Source: Campylobacter concisus (GTDB lineage: Bacteria; Campylobacterota; Campylobacteria; Campylobacterales; Campylobacteraceae). Taken from it: a stretch of 64,000 bases of DNA. Shown here piece by piece: positions 46,951-57,598 of this stretch; position 1 is the first letter of the stretch; every line of letters begins with the position of its first letter. The notes beneath the pieces are model-generated. The model was not told the origin of the DNA and did no database searches. It was given only the letters and a program-made list of their open reading frames with translations. Position numbers and translations under genes: made by a program. The stretch covers positions 1 to 64,000 of the forward strand of contig NZ_JAAKYZ010000001.1 of assembly GCF_015229955.1 (NCBI RefSeq), in the 5' to 3' direction.

Positions 46951-46956
46951 TACAAT
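46951..46956 (+). promoter_or_regulatory. -10 box of the fabZ promoter
   Basis: A TACAAT preceded by TGT, 32 bases before the GTG of fabZ. The T-rich region around 46925-46945 gives the usual upstream pattern. It likely drives fabZ-lpxA-clpX-mreB-mreC-carB, which are tightly spaced. Confidence 0.55.
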
Positions 46957-46987
46957 CGCCACAAATTTACATTACTAAGGCTAAAAC

Positions 46988-47434
46988 GTGATAGACGTCG
47001 TAGAAATTCAAAAAATTCTTCCACATAGATTTCCATTTTTGCTTATCGACAGAGTTGTCGAGCTAGAGCCAGCTAAGAATATCGTCGCTTATAAAAATGT
47101 AACCATTGGTGAGCCGATATTTCAGGGGCACTTCCCAGGTCACCCGATCTATCCTGGCGTGATGATCATTGAAGGCATGGCACAAGCTGGTGGCGTGCTA
47201 GCGTTTAAGAGTATGAGCGACGAGCATCAGGCTGGTATCGAGAATAAAGTGGTTTATTTTATGAGCATAGACGGAGCGAAATTTCGCCATCCAGTCCGCC
47301 CTGGAGATAGACTAGAGTATAGACTAAATGTATTAAAACACAAGGGAAATATCTGGGTGCTTGAAGGCAAGGCATACGTAGATGACGCACTTTGCGCTGA
47401 GGCTGAGCTAAAAGCGATGATAGTCGATAAATAG
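46988..47434 (+). CDS. fabZ: 3-hydroxyacyl-[ACP] dehydratase FabZ
   Basis: Dehydrates 3-hydroxyacyl-ACP in fatty acid synthesis and supplies the lipid A precursor pathway. 148 residues. [14 protein letters not shown] is the start, and the catalytic His is in [12 protein letters not shown], with Glu in [11 protein letters not shown] start at 46988. The pairing with lpxA is typical, because both compete for 3-hydroxyacyl-ACP. Confidence 0.96.
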   Translation: MIDVVEIQKILPHRFPFLLIDRVVELEPAKNIVAYKNVTIGEPIFQGHFPGHPIYPGVMIIEGMAQAGGVLAFKSMSDEHQAGIENKVVYFMSIDGAKFRHPVRPGDRLEYRLNVLKHKGNIWVLEGKAYVDDALCAEAELKAMIVDK

Positions 47435-47455
47435 GCTTTAAGAAAAAGAGAGACA

Positions 47456-48244
47456 ATGAAAAATATCCACCAAACAGCAGTTATAGAAGATGGAGCGATC
47501 ATTGGAGATGACGCAAATATCGAGGCTTACGCATTTGTGAGTAAAGATGCGGTCCTTGGCAACAACGTCACGATAAAACAAGGCGCAAGGGTGCTTGGCA
47601 AGACGAGGATCGGCGATAACTCTCGTGTATTTAGCTACGCGATCGTGGGCGACATCCCGCAAGATATCAGCTATAAAGATGAGGTCGATACTGGCGTCAT
47701 CATCGGCGAGCATGCAACTATACGTGAGTTTTGCACGATAAACTCAGGCACGCACAAGGGCGATGGTATAACAAGGATCGGCGATAACGCCTTTATCATG
47801 GCATATTCTCACATCGCACACGACTGCATAATAGGCAGCAATGTCATTTTGGCAAATAACGCAACTCTAGCAGGCCACGTCGAGCTTGGCGACTACGCTG
47901 TTGTGGGCGGTCTTACGCCTATTCATCAGTTTGTTAGAGTAGGGGAAAGCTGCATGGTCGCAGGGGCTAGTGCGCTCAGTCAAGATGTAGTGCCATTTTG
48001 CCTAGCTGAGGGCAACAGAGCCTATATAAGAAGCTTAAATTTAGTTGGCATTAGGCGTAGATTTGACAAAGAGCAGGTTGAAGAGCTTGTTCGCGCTTAT
48101 AAATTTTTGTTTAATCAAGGCATCAGCCTAAAAGATCAAGCAAATGAGCTGATCGCAAAAACCAGCGATGAAAATGTTAAAAAAATGTGTAAATTTATAT
48201 TAGAAACGACAAGAGGAATTCCGCTTGCAAAAGGAAGAGATTAA
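47456..48244 (+). CDS. lpxA: UDP-N-acetylglucosamine acyltransferase LpxA
   Basis: First committed step of lipid A synthesis: transfers a 3-hydroxyacyl chain to UDP-GlcNAc. 262 residues of left-handed beta-helix built from hexapeptide repeats such as VIGDDA, ILGNNV and RIGDNA. The catalytic His is in YSHIAHDC. The C-terminal helical tail is complete. It overlaps clpX by 1 base. Confidence 0.96.
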   Translation: MKNIHQTAVIEDGAIIGDDANIEAYAFVSKDAVLGNNVTIKQGARVLGKTRIGDNSRVFSYAIVGDIPQDISYKDEVDTGVIIGEHATIREFCTINSGTHKGDGITRIGDNAFIMAYSHIAHDCIIGSNVILANNATLAGHVELGDYAVVGGLTPIHQFVRVGESCMVAGASALSQDVVPFCLAEGNRAYIRSLNLVGIRRRFDKEQVEELVRAYKFLFNQGISLKDQANELIAKTSDENVKKMCKFILETTRGIPLAKGRD

Positions 48245-49476
48245 TGGCTAGAAAGTGTAATTTTTGTGGAGAGGCAGAGTCTGCTGAGAGAAGATTACTC
48301 GCTGATATCGAAGGAAATGCCTATATATGCGAGTACTGCATAGCAGCCGCATACGATATGATACATGGAGATACTAGCGTAGAAGAGAGTAAAAATGACG
48401 AAACGATAGAGTATCAAAAGCTCACACCAAAGGAGCTAAAAGCGGTACTTGATAACTATGTGATCGGTCAAGATAGGGCTAAAAAGGTCTTTAGTGTCGG
48501 CGTATATAACCACTATAAGAGAATTTTTAAACAAAGCGACATCAAAGACGATACTGAAATTTCAAAATCAAACATCTTGCTTGTTGGCCCAACTGGAAGC
48601 GGCAAGACATTGATGGCTCAGACTTTGGCAAGATTTCTTGATGTGCCTATCGCAATTTGTGATGCCACAAGCCTAACTGAGGCTGGATATGTCGGTGAGG
48701 ACGTTGAAAATATCCTTACTAGGCTTTTACAAGCTGCAAATGGCGATGTAAAAAAGGCGGAGCAAGGTATTGTCTTTGTAGATGAGATCGATAAGATCGC
48801 TAGAATGAGTGAAAATAGAAGCATCACAAGAGACGTTTCGGGTGAAGGCGTACAACAAGCACTATTAAAGATAATCGAAGGAAGCGTCGTGAACATCCCA
48901 CCAAAAGGTGGCAGAAAGCATCCAAACCAAGACTTCATCCAGATAGATACGACAAATATCTTGTTTGTTTGCGGTGGTGCATTTGACGGACTTCTTGATA
49001 TTATAGAGAGAAGAGTTGGTAAAAACGTACTTGGATTTAACCAAGAAAAACGTGGCAAAAATGAAAAAGAAAATTTACTAAGCCTACTTGAGCCAGACGA
49101 TCTTGTAAGATATGGCCTCATTCCAGAGCTTATTGGCAGACTTCACGTAGTAGCTACTTTAAACGAGATAACAAAAGAAGATATGGTTAAAATTTTAACC
49201 GAGCCAAAAAATGCGATATTAAAACAATACCAAAAGCTTTGTGCGATTGATGGTGCTACGCTTAAATTTGATGATGAAGCGCTTGAAGAGATAGCAAGTC
49301 TGGCTATTGAGAGAAAGACTGGAGCCAGAGGGCTTAGAAGTATAATGGAAGAGCTTATGACAGACATAATGTATGAGCTACCAGAGTTAAAAGAGTATGA
49401 TATTGTTATCTCAAAAGAGACAGTAAAAGATAAGGCAAAGCCAATTTTAATAAAGCACGATAAGAAAATAGCGTAA
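48244..49476 (+). CDS. clpX: ATP-dependent Clp protease ATPase subunit ClpX
   Basis: Unfolds substrates and feeds ClpP. 410 residues. The N-terminal Zn-binding domain has CNFC and CEYC (about residues 5-35). GPTGSGKT is Walker [11 protein letters not shown] is Walker B, the pore loop GYVGEDVE is present, and ALLKIIEGS and GLIPELIGR are AAA+ blocks. clpP is not in the window. Confidence 0.97.
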   Translation: MARKCNFCGEAESAERRLLADIEGNAYICEYCIAAAYDMIHGDTSVEESKNDETIEYQKLTPKELKAVLDNYVIGQDRAKKVFSVGVYNHYKRIFKQSDIKDDTEISKSNILLVGPTGSGKTLMAQTLARFLDVPIAICDATSLTEAGYVGEDVENILTRLLQAANGDVKKAEQGIVFVDEIDKIARMSENRSITRDVSGEGVQQALLKIIEGSVVNIPPKGGRKHPNQDFIQIDTTNILFVCGGAFDGLLDIIERRVGKNVLGFNQEKRGKNEKENLLSLLEPDDLVRYGLIPELIGRLHVVATLNEITKEDMVKILTEPKNAILKQYQKLCAIDGATLKFDDEALEEIASLAIERKTGARGLRSIMEELMTDIMYELPELKEYDIVISKETVKDKAKPILIKHDKKIA

Positions 49477-49485
49477 AGGAAATAG

Positions 49486-50523
49486 ATGTTTTTAGATCAG
49501 GTTATAGGTTTTTTCTCAAGTGATATGGGCATAGATCTCGGTACGGCAAATACACTTGTTTTGGTAAAAGATAAAGGCATAATAATAAATGAACCTTCTG
49601 TTGTTGCAGTAAGGCGTGAGAAATATGGCAAACAAAAAATTTTAGCGGTCGGACATGCTGCAAAAGAGATGGTAGGAAAAACTCCAGGCGATATCGAGGC
49701 GATAAGGCCGATGAGAGATGGCGTTATTGCGGATTTTGATATGACTGAGCGTATGATACGCTATTTTATAGAAAAGACTCATAAAAGAAAAAGCTTTTTA
49801 CGCCCAAGGATCATCATCTCAGTTCCTTATGGACTTACTCAGGTCGAAAGAAAAGCTGTTAGAGAAAGTGCTTTAAGTGCTGGAGCAAGAGAAGTATTTT
49901 TGATCGAAGAGCCTATGGCAGCAGCGATTGGCGCAAATTTACCAGTTCGTGAGCCACAAGGTAACCTAGTGGTTGATATCGGTGGTGGTACGACTGAGAT
50001 TGGTGTCGTCTCGCTTGGTGGTCTAGTTATTTCAAAATCAATCCGCACAGCTGGCGATAAGATCGATATTAGCATTGTTAATTACATAAAAGAGAAATAT
50101 AACTTACTAATAGGTGAGCGAACTGGCGAGGAGATAAAGATCGCCGTAGGTTCTGCCGTGCAACTTGAAAAAGAGCTAAGCGTAGTGGTAAAAGGTCGCG
50201 ACCAGGTAAGTGGTCTTTTAAGTAGAGTCGAACTAACAAGCGAAGATGTGAGAGAGGCGATGAGAGAACCGCTAAAAGAGATCGCAGATGCGCTTAAAAC
50301 CGTGCTTGAGATGATGCCACCTGATCTTGCGGGCGATATCGTGGAGACTGGTATCGTACTAACTGGTGGTGGAGCACTTATTAGAGGACTTGATAAATTT
50401 TTATCTGATATCGTTAAACTTCCAGTTTTTGTAGCAGATGAGCCACTTCTCGCGGTTGCTAGAGGAACTGGCAAGGCACTTGAAGAGATTGGGCTTTTAC
50501 AACAGCTGACAAATGAAGAGTAA
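49486..50523 (+). CDS. mreB: Rod-shape protein MreB
   Basis: A bacterial actin of 345 residues that directs lateral wall growth. MGIDLGTANTLV is phosphate loop 1, VVDIGGGTTEIGVVSLGG is loop 2, and TGGGALIRGLDKFL is the adenosine site. It is translationally coupled to mreC, whose start overlaps its last codons. In a curved or spiral Campylobacter it is the central shape factor. Confidence 0.96.
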   Translation: MFLDQVIGFFSSDMGIDLGTANTLVLVKDKGIIINEPSVVAVRREKYGKQKILAVGHAAKEMVGKTPGDIEAIRPMRDGVIADFDMTERMIRYFIEKTHKRKSFLRPRIIISVPYGLTQVERKAVRESALSAGAREVFLIEEPMAAAIGANLPVREPQGNLVVDIGGGTTEIGVVSLGGLVISKSIRTAGDKIDISIVNYIKEKYNLLIGERTGEEIKIAVGSAVQLEKELSVVVKGRDQVSGLLSRVELTSEDVREAMREPLKEIADALKTVLEMMPPDLAGDIVETGIVLTGGGALIRGLDKFLSDIVKLPVFVADEPLLAVARGTGKALEEIGLLQQLTNEE

Positions 50524-51268
50524 GATTGTTCTTTTTGTTTTTATAGCATTGCTTGCTACGGCCTCAGTTTTTAAGGGAGAAATTTTAGGTAATCTTTCTA
50601 TTGGGTTTAGTAACTATGCTACGAATTCATACGACAATTTTGCTAAAAGCGTGAAAGACTATATAAACGAATATTTTAGGCAGGCTAGTGAGATAGAAAA
50701 ACTAAGAGCGCAAAATGAAGAGCTAGAGCGCTCAGCCACGCTTCTTTCTACTTTTGCAAACGAGCTAAATCAAATTTTAAAAGATAAAAACTCAACTGCC
50801 TACGCCCCAGCTGTAAAGCTTGTAAAAGGGCTTAGCTACGTGCATATCGGGGATTATAATAAAATTTGGATAAGTGAGTTTGAAGGATACGACCCAAATA
50901 AAATTTATGGACTCATCTATCAAGGAAATAGCGCTGGCATCGTCATCGCAAAAGATGGCAAGCCACTAGCTTACTTGCAAAATGATCCAAAAAGTATATT
51001 TGCGGTTTACATAGGAAATGACAAAATTCCAGGCGTCGCGCATGGAAATCAAGGCCAAATAATGGTGAAATTTATCCCACAATGGCTCAGCCCAAAAGAG
51101 GGCGATGAGGTCTTTACGAGCGGGCTTGATGGGATATTTTTTAGTGGAGTGCCAGTAGGGCGCGTGAGTAAAATTTTAAAAGAGAGCTCCTATCAAAGCG
51201 TGATAGTTGAGCCTTATGTGAAGCTAAATATACCAAACTACCTATACGTTGTTACAAAGGAAAAATAA
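50513..51268 (+). CDS. mreC: Rod-shape protein MreC
   Basis: A bitopic membrane protein of 251 residues that links MreB to the wall synthases. One N-terminal membrane helix (about 4-22), a coiled coil (about 55-90) and a beta-barrel periplasmic part ([36 protein letters not shown]). It overlaps mreB by 11 bases. No mreD follows: carB begins at its last base. Confidence 0.9.
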   Translation: MKSKIVLFVFIALLATASVFKGEILGNLSIGFSNYATNSYDNFAKSVKDYINEYFRQASEIEKLRAQNEELERSATLLSTFANELNQILKDKNSTAYAPAVKLVKGLSYVHIGDYNKIWISEFEGYDPNKIYGLIYQGNSAGIVIAKDGKPLAYLQNDPKSIFAVYIGNDKIPGVAHGNQGQIMVKFIPQWLSPKEGDEVFTSGLDGIFFSGVPVGRVSKILKESSYQSVIVEPYVKLNIPNYLYVVTKEK

Positions 51269-54200
51269 TGCCAAAAAGAACAGACATAAATACCATTTTG
51301 CTAATCGGCTCAGGCCCTATCGTCATCGGTCAAGCCTGCGAATTTGACTACTCAGGCACGCAAGCAGCCAAGACGCTAAAGGAGCTTGGATACCGCGTAG
51401 TGCTTATCAACTCAAACCCAGCCACCATCATGACTGACCCAAATTTTGCCGATGCAACGTATATAGAGCCGATCACAAAAGAGAGCATTTTAAGGATCAT
51501 CGAAAAAGAAAATATTGACGCTATCTTGCCAACAATGGGCGGTCAAGTGGCGCTAAATGCCGCTATGGAGGTCTTTGAGAGCGGCCTTTTAAAGGATGTC
51601 AAATTTCTTGGTGCAAACCCAGAAGCGATAAAAAAGGGCGAAGATAGACAAATTTTTAAAGCGACCATGCAAAAGATCGGCATGGACCTGCCTGAGAGTA
51701 GATATGCTTATAACATGGATGACGCGCTAAATGCAGCAAATGAGATAGGCTTCCCACTAATAATAAGAGCTAGCTATACGCTTGGTGGTGCAGGAAGCGG
51801 CGTGGCTTATAATATGGATGAGTTTAAAGAGCTAGCCAACACCGGCCTTGACGCAAGCCCAATACATGAAATTTTGATAGAAGAGAGCCTGCTTGGCTGG
51901 AAAGAGTACGAGATGGAAGTCATTAGAGATAGAAATGACAACTGCATCATCGTCTGCTCGATCGAAAATTTCGACCCAATGGGCGTGCATACAGGCGATA
52001 GCATCACGGTCGCACCGGCCTTAACGCTCACAGATAAGGAGTATCAAGCTATGCGTGACGCTAGCTTTGCCATACTTCGTGAGATTGGCGTTGATACGGG
52101 CGGCAGTAACGTGCAGTTTGCCATAGATCCAAAAACTGGCCGCATGATCGTTATCGAGATGAACCCACGTGTTAGCCGAAGCTCAGCGCTAGCAAGTAAG
52201 GCTACTGGCTATCCTATCGCAAAGGTCGCGACTCTACTTGCAGTTGGTTTTAGTTTAGATGAGATCAAAAATGACATCACTGGCACGCCTGCTAGCTTTG
52301 AGCCGGTGATCGACTACATTGTGACAAAGATCCCACGCTTTACATTTGAGAAATTTCCAGGATCAAACCCATATCTAGGCACCGCGATGAAGTCAGTTGG
52401 CGAGGTGATGGCGATAGGTAGGACATTTAAAGAGAGTATCCAAAAGGCGCTTTGCAGCCTAGAGCGCGACCTTTGCGGATTTAATAGCCTTAGCCTAGAG
52501 AAAAATGCCTTGGTTTATGGCATCAGAAATGCAAACGAGCAGAGAATTTTATATATTGCGCAGGCATTTAGAGATGGATTTAGCGTAGCTGAGGTGCATG
52601 AGTTTAGCAAGATCGATCCTTGGTTTTTGGAGCAAATTTATGAGATAGTTAAATTTGAAGATAAGATCGACATGGATATCTTAAACAACGAGGAGCTACT
52701 GCGAGAGGCTAAAAGCATGGGCTTTTCAGACAAGATGATAGCTGTGCTTATAAATGAAAAAGACGATCTTGAGCTTAGTCAAAATGATATCTATTTTGCT
52801 AGACAAAAGCTTGGCATCGAGCTTGAATACAATGAGGTTGATACTTGCGCAGGTGAGTTTAAGGCACTAACTCCGTATCTTTACTCAACCACAAATATCA
52901 CTAAATTTCCTAAAAAAGAGCTAGCAAAAGACGCTAAAAAGGTGATGATAATAGGTGGCGGTCCAAATAGGATCGGTCAGGGTATAGAGTTTGACTACTG
53001 CTGCGTGCATGCAAGCTACGCCCTAAGAGACCTTGGCATAAAAACGATAATGTACAACTGCAACCCAGAAACCGTCTCAACCGACTACGACACGAGCGAT
53101 ATTTTGTATTTTGAGCCGATTGATTTTGAGCATGTTAGATCAGTCATCGAGCGTGAAAAGCCAGACGGCGTGATCGTGCATTTTGGCGGCCAAACTCCGC
53201 TTAAATTCGCAAAACGCCTAAGCGTGATCGGCGCTAAGATCATCGGCACAACTGCAAGAGTGATCGATGTGGCCGAGGATAGAAAGAAATTTAGTGAATT
53301 TATAAATAAAATAGGCGTCCTTCAACCTAAAAATGACACTGCCACTAGCTTAGAGGAAGCCTTACAAAAGGCCGCAAATATCGGCTATCCAGTGCTAGTT
53401 CGTCCAAGCTACGTCCTTGGCGGTAGGGCGATGAGAAGGGTACACAACGAGAGCGAACTAAAAGAGTATATGAGTGAAGCGGTCAAAGTTAGCAATCACT
53501 CGCCAGTACTACTTGATAAATTTTTACAAGATGCAAAAGAGCTTGATGTAGATGCGATATGTGACGGCAAAGAGGTCTATATCGGCGCGATAATGGAGCA
53601 CATTGAGGAGGCTGGAATTCACTCTGGCGACTCAGCTTGCATATTGCCACCGATGAGCTTAGGCGAAGAAATGATAAAAAAAGTGGAGAAGCAAACCAGA
53701 GATATCGCGCTAAATTTAGGCGTCGTCGGCCTTATGAATATCCAGTTTGCCATCTATGAAAACGAGCTTTATATGATCGAGGTAAATCCTCGCGCGAGCA
53801 GGACCGTACCGTTTGTGAGCAAGGCTACTGGCGTGCCTATGGCAAAGGTAGCGACAAGAGTTATGTGGCAAAGAAATTTACGTGAGGCGCTTAAATTTTA
53901 TGATGATTATAGAGTTGTTTATGAGGACGGCGACATCTTAAAACCTCGCGTAAGCTCGCATATTTGCGTAAAAGAGTGCGTGTTGCCGTTTAATAAGCTA
54001 AGTGGCGCCGATCTCATCCTTGGTCCTGAGATGAAGAGTACGGGTGAAGTAATGGGCATAAGTCACGATTTTGCAAGCTCATTTGCAAAGAGTCAGATTG
54101 CTGCGAGCAATACTTTGCCAAGCAAGGGTAGGGTCTTTTTAACGCTAGCTGACGCTGATAAATCTTACGCACCTGATCTTGCGAGAGAGCTAATAGCGCT

Positions 54201-54528
54201 TGGCTTTAGCATCATAGCAACTGGCGGTACACATAAAATTTTAAGCGAGGCTGGTGTGGAGGCCGAGTTTGTCTATAAGATAAGCGAGGGCAGACCAAAC
54301 GTCGAAGATAGGCTCAAAAACGGCGACATCGCACTTGTTATAAATACAAGCGATACAAAATCAAGCGTGGATGATGGTAAAAAGATCCGTCAAAACGTGC
54401 TTAGATTTAAAATTCCATATTTTACAACGATCCGTGCAGCACTCGCAGCTGCTAAGTCGCTAAGCTCAGTTCAAACTGGCAAAGCACTTGAAGTAAAAAG
54501 CTTGCAAGAGTATTTATCTAAAAAATAA
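51268..54528 (+). CDS. carB: Carbamoyl-phosphate synthase large subunit
   Basis: Makes carbamoyl phosphate for arginine and pyrimidines, with ammonia from CarA. 1086 residues, full length. Two ATP-grasp halves begin [20 protein letters not shown] and [19 protein letters not shown], each with its GGxGSG- or GGRAMR-type loop. The C-terminal MGS-like domain (about 945-1070) has [13 protein letters not shown] for allosteric control by UMP/IMP/ornithine. carA lies 1.2 kb further on, separated by two small genes. Overlaps mreC by 1 base. Confidence 0.97.
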   Translation: MPKRTDINTILLIGSGPIVIGQACEFDYSGTQAAKTLKELGYRVVLINSNPATIMTDPNFADATYIEPITKESILRIIEKENIDAILPTMGGQVALNAAMEVFESGLLKDVKFLGANPEAIKKGEDRQIFKATMQKIGMDLPESRYAYNMDDALNAANEIGFPLIIRASYTLGGAGSGVAYNMDEFKELANTGLDASPIHEILIEESLLGWKEYEMEVIRDRNDNCIIVCSIENFDPMGVHTGDSITVAPALTLTDKEYQAMRDASFAILREIGVDTGGSNVQFAIDPKTGRMIVIEMNPRVSRSSALASKATGYPIAKVATLLAVGFSLDEIKNDITGTPASFEPVIDYIVTKIPRFTFEKFPGSNPYLGTAMKSVGEVMAIGRTFKESIQKALCSLERDLCGFNSLSLEKNALVYGIRNANEQRILYIAQAFRDGFSVAEVHEFSKIDPWFLEQIYEIVKFEDKIDMDILNNEELLREAKSMGFSDKMIAVLINEKDDLELSQNDIYFARQKLGIELEYNEVDTCAGEFKALTPYLYSTTNITKFPKKELAKDAKKVMIIGGGPNRIGQGIEFDYCCVHASYALRDLGIKTIMYNCNPETVSTDYDTSDILYFEPIDFEHVRSVIEREKPDGVIVHFGGQTPLKFAKRLSVIGAKIIGTTARVIDVAEDRKKFSEFINKIGVLQPKNDTATSLEEALQKAANIGYPVLVRPSYVLGGRAMRRVHNESELKEYMSEAVKVSNHSPVLLDKFLQDAKELDVDAICDGKEVYIGAIMEHIEEAGIHSGDSACILPPMSLGEEMIKKVEKQTRDIALNLGVVGLMNIQFAIYENELYMIEVNPRASRTVPFVSKATGVPMAKVATRVMWQRNLREALKFYDDYRVVYEDGDILKPRVSSHICVKECVLPFNKLSGADLILGPEMKSTGEVMGISHDFASSFAKSQIAASNTLPSKGRVFLTLADADKSYAPDLARELIALGFSIIATGGTHKILSEAGVEAEFVYKISEGRPNVEDRLKNGDIALVINTSDTKSSVDDGKKIRQNVLRFKIPYFTTIRAALAAAKSLSSVQTGKALEVKSLQEYLSKK

Positions 54529-54539
54529 TAAATTTAAGG

Positions 54540-54568
54540 CAGTTTAGCTTATAGCTAAACTGTTTTTA
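54540..54568 (+). terminator. Rho-independent terminator after carB
   Basis: A 10-bp stem (CAGTTTAGCT / AGCTAAACTG) with a TAT loop, followed by TTTTT. It ends the fabZ-to-carB run 12 bases after the carB stop. Confidence 0.92.
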
Positions 54569-54665
54569 AAGTATTGTTGGAAGTAATAGATGTCCATATA
54601 TGGTATTTTGCTTTGAATTTTAGTCTAGCTTTCATCAATCTAGTAATATTAAAGCTTATGTTTAA

Positions 54666-54671
54666 TATAAT
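54666..54671 (+). promoter_or_regulatory. -10 box for the small membrane protein gene
   Basis: A TATAAT 21 bases before the ATG at 54692, with AAAGGAGA between. The spacing would give a short leader of about 14 bases. Confidence 0.55.
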
Positions 54672-54691
54672 CTCACTCAAAAGGAGAGATT

Positions 54692-55132
54692 ATGAAAATT
54701 TTAAATGCTTTTTTTACGGGTATTATATTTGTCCTTGCTCCTATTTTTACGCTATTTGTTGGAATTTACAACAACTACTTTTCTTACTATGGCATAAGCG
54801 AGTATTTTAATGTTATTTTTGTTGATAACGTGCCTTTCTTATGGCTTTTACCCGTATTTTTTATATTTGGGTATTGCTTTTTTTACGCGTCTTTTAGAAA
54901 AATTTTTAGAGCCTTTTATTTAGTTTTGCTGATAGTTTGTGCTTTTAGTTGGTATCCTGACTTTGGACGCACTTTAGGAGAGAATTATTTTATGAGCAAA
55001 TCGCTATCTTTAGATATCTCATCAAATTTAGAAAATGAGCAAAAGACTGATGGAAAGATACTTTATGAAGGACGAAGAGAAATTTATTTTTTAAGAAGCG
55101 ATAATAATAAAGTCGTTAAAATTTCAAAGTAA
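54692..55132 (+). CDS. Three-helix membrane protein with periplasmic tail
   Basis: A 146-residue protein with hydrophobic segments at about 4-24, 45-64 and 72-88, and a hydrophilic C-terminal tail of 55 residues (NYFMSKSLSLDISSNL, KILYEGRREIYFLRSDNNKVV). No family is recognised. It starts after a strong AAGGAGA ribosome site and a nearby TATAAT. It sits between the carB terminator and the DUF507 gene and may be an accessory insertion. Confidence 0.6.
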   Translation: MKILNAFFTGIIFVLAPIFTLFVGIYNNYFSYYGISEYFNVIFVDNVPFLWLLPVFFIFGYCFFYASFRKIFRAFYLVLLIVCAFSWYPDFGRTLGENYFMSKSLSLDISSNLENEQKTDGKILYEGRREIYFLRSDNNKVVKISK

Positions 55133-55181
55133 AGTTTTACCTTTATTTAGTTAAAATGGCATAAAAATTTAAAGGTTTAAA

Positions 55182-55733
55182 ATGCGTTTAAAACTCCCAC
55201 ACGTTCCGTATATTTCACATAAAATAGCAATAGATCTTCTAAATTGTGGTTTCGTAAGATTAAATAAAGGCATTGAGCCAATCGTATCAAAAACAAGCGA
55301 AATTTTAACAGTCGATATTCAAAAAGAAAGAGCTTTAGATGAGCGAGTAAATGAGCTTTTGGAGAAAAATGAAGATGAGATGCAAACTATGCAAATTGAC
55401 CGCAAAAATATGTTTTGGCTCGTTAAAAAGAAGCTCGCAGGCGAATTTGATGTAATCTTAACCCACGAAGATAGATTTAGCAATATCGCTCACAAAGTGC
55501 TTGAAACTATTTGGAAGAGCGGTCTTGTTGATTATAATGTATCTGAAAATCGCGTAAAAAATGTGATTTATAACTCAATAGACGAGTACTTAAAAAGCTA
55601 TGAGAAGATAGAAGATGATGTTTATGAAATGATACAAAATTATAAACATAAGCTAATCCCAGGAACTGATGAATATGATCTTATCTTTGAGCGTTTGTAT
55701 CAAGATGAGCTTAAAAAAAGAGGCATGCTTTAA
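55182..55733 (+). CDS. DUF507 family protein
   Basis: A 183-residue mostly helical acidic protein of the DUF507 family: start RLKLPHVPYISHKIAIDLLNCG, middle KNMFWLVKKKLAGEFDVIL, and EDRFSNIAHKVLETIW. Function is unknown; in Campylobacter it precedes carA. The stop overlaps the carA ATG by 1 base, so translation is coupled. Confidence 0.85.
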   Translation: MRLKLPHVPYISHKIAIDLLNCGFVRLNKGIEPIVSKTSEILTVDIQKERALDERVNELLEKNEDEMQTMQIDRKNMFWLVKKKLAGEFDVILTHEDRFSNIAHKVLETIWKSGLVDYNVSENRVKNVIYNSIDEYLKSYEKIEDDVYEMIQNYKHKLIPGTDEYDLIFERLYQDELKKRGML

Positions 55734-56851
55734 TGAAAGCTTACATTTATATTGAAAATGGTGTTTTTTTAGAAGCAAAAGCTTTTGGTGCTCACGGCGA
55801 GTGTGCAGGTGAGCTCGTTTTTAATACCTCGATGACTGGCTACGAAGAGATCATGAGCGATCCAAGCTATGCTGGTCAGTTTATCGTCTTTACTATGCCA
55901 GAAATAGGCATAGTAGGTATAAATGAAGACGATATGGAGAGTCTTAGAATTCATGCAAGTGGCGTTATAATGAGAAGCTACAATGAAATTCCATCAAACT
56001 ACCGCTCACAAAAATCTTTGGGAAAATTTTTCGAAGAGCAAGGTAAATTTGGCGTTTATGACGTTGATACTAGATATCTTACAAAGATGCTACGTGACGA
56101 GGGTGCGCTTATGGCCTATATATCAACGCAGATAAGTGACAAAGATGAGCTAAAACGCAGGCTTGAAAGTAGCGGCCGTATCGAAAATATAAACTACGTA
56201 AAAACAGTTAGTGCGATGGATGAATATGAGCACAAAAAAGGTGCATGGGATAGAAATTTAAAGTCATATAAGCCGCTAAAAAGTATTGGTAAAAAGATAG
56301 CTGTTTTTGACTTTGGCGTAAAGAGAAATATCTTAAACGAGCTATGTGAAACTGGTCTTGAAGTCATCGTTGTACCACACGATACTAAGGCTGAAATTTT
56401 GATAGAAAAATTTAAAAATGGCGAGATAAATGGGGTATTTTTATCAAATGGTCCTGGTGAGCCAAAAAATTTAAAGGCTGAAATAGGCGAGATCAAAAAG
56501 ATGATTGAGGCTAGGATACCTATATTTGGCATCTGTCTTGGACATCAGTTACTCTCAAACGCCTTTGGGTACGAGACATATAAGCTTAAATTTGGTCAGC
56601 ACGGAGCAAATCATCCTGTACTAAATTTAGAAACCAGGGCGATCGAGATAACAACGCAAAATCACAATTACAACGTACCAGAGAGCATCGCAGAAGTGGC
56701 AGTTGTGACACATAGAAATTTATTTGACAACACAATCGAAGGCGTGAGATACAAAGACTATCCGATCTTTTCGGTCCAGCACCACCCAGAAGCAAGTGGT
56801 GGTCCAAGCGAGAGTAAATATATATTTAAGCAGTTTTTAGAAATTTTATAA
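55733..56851 (+). CDS. carA: Carbamoyl-phosphate synthase small subunit
   Basis: The glutaminase subunit supplying ammonia to CarB. 372 residues. The N-terminal domain begins AYIYIENGVFLEAKAFG; the class-I amidotransferase has the nucleophile Cys268 in FGICLGHQLL and His351/Glu353 in HHPEAS. AGELVFNTSMTGYEE is a family block. The next gene follows after 1 base. Confidence 0.96.
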   Translation: MKAYIYIENGVFLEAKAFGAHGECAGELVFNTSMTGYEEIMSDPSYAGQFIVFTMPEIGIVGINEDDMESLRIHASGVIMRSYNEIPSNYRSQKSLGKFFEEQGKFGVYDVDTRYLTKMLRDEGALMAYISTQISDKDELKRRLESSGRIENINYVKTVSAMDEYEHKKGAWDRNLKSYKPLKSIGKKIAVFDFGVKRNILNELCETGLEVIVVPHDTKAEILIEKFKNGEINGVFLSNGPGEPKNLKAEIGEIKKMIEARIPIFGICLGHQLLSNAFGYETYKLKFGQHGANHPVLNLETRAIEITTQNHNYNVPESIAEVAVVTHRNLFDNTIEGVRYKDYPIFSVQHHPEASGGPSESKYIFKQFLEIL

Positions 56852-56852
56852 G

Positions 56853-57518
56853 ATGCAAAATATAAACCTTTACATGATTGTCTCAGTTGCATTTTTAAGT
56901 AGCTTTAGTCATTGTGTAGGTATGTGCAGCGGATTTTTGAGCCTACAGACTCTATTTTTTAAAGGCAAAAGCAAGAGAGAAATTCTAATGCTAAGTACGC
57001 TTTATAGTCTAGCTAGAATTTTTGCTTATGTGGTTTTAGGAGCTTTGTTTGGTGCCTTTGGAGCGGCCATTAGCTTTGGCTTGCAAGCAAGAGGTCTTAT
57101 ATTTTTTATAGTTGGCTTAGTGATTGCGTTTATCGGCATTGCCTTACTTTTTAGGGGTGAGCTTTTAAAATTTGTAGAGAATCAAAAGGCGCTTAATTTT
57201 GTAGTAAGAATTGCAAAAACGAGGATTCAAAAGAAAAATTTAACAAATTTTTTATTACTTGGTTTTTTAAATGGCTTTTTGCCTTGTGGTGTGGTTTATT
57301 ATTTTTTGGCACTTGGGATTTTAAGTGCAAATTTTATTGATTCGGCTTTTATAATGCTTGTATTTGGTCTTTGTACATTGCCAGCTATGCTTTTAGCTAG
57401 CTTGGTATTTGGGATTTTAAATAAAAAATTTAAAGACATAATGTTTAAGATTTCGGCTAGCATAATGATAATAAATGGAATTTATCTATCATTTTTAGGA
57501 TATAGAGCAAATGCCTAA
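56853..57518 (+). CDS. TauE/SafE (DsbD-like) membrane protein, likely cbb3 oxidase assembly factor
   Basis: A 221-residue protein with about six membrane helices. SHCVGMCSGFLSLQ at the start and NGFLPCGVVYYFLALG in the second half are the internally repeated Cys-containing motifs of the SafE/DsbD-2 group (CcoA-neighbour type). Cys21 and Cys25 region and Cys149 are candidates for metal or thiol chemistry. Family members near ccoNOQP are thought to take part in copper handling or cytochrome maturation; this role is inferred from context. ATG right after the carA stop. Confidence 0.75.
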   Translation: MQNINLYMIVSVAFLSSFSHCVGMCSGFLSLQTLFFKGKSKREILMLSTLYSLARIFAYVVLGALFGAFGAAISFGLQARGLIFFIVGLVIAFIGIALLFRGELLKFVENQKALNFVVRIAKTRIQKKNLTNFLLLGFLNGFLPCGVVYYFLALGILSANFIDSAFIMLVFGLCTLPAMLLASLVFGILNKKFKDIMFKISASIMIINGIYLSFLGYRANA

Positions 57519-57598
57519 GATAGAAAAATAAGAGAAATAATTGTTAGTTGCGTCAAAATTTATGATGTTTGATAAATATAACCAAAAAGGAAGAATAA

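Noticed and set aside
54574-54810. A 78-codon plus-strand frame overlapping the small membrane protein gene
   Set aside because: It runs out of frame through the promoter and start of the 54692 gene, which has the strong ribosome site. Its amino-acid make-up (Phe/Tyr/Cys runs) is that of a shadow frame.
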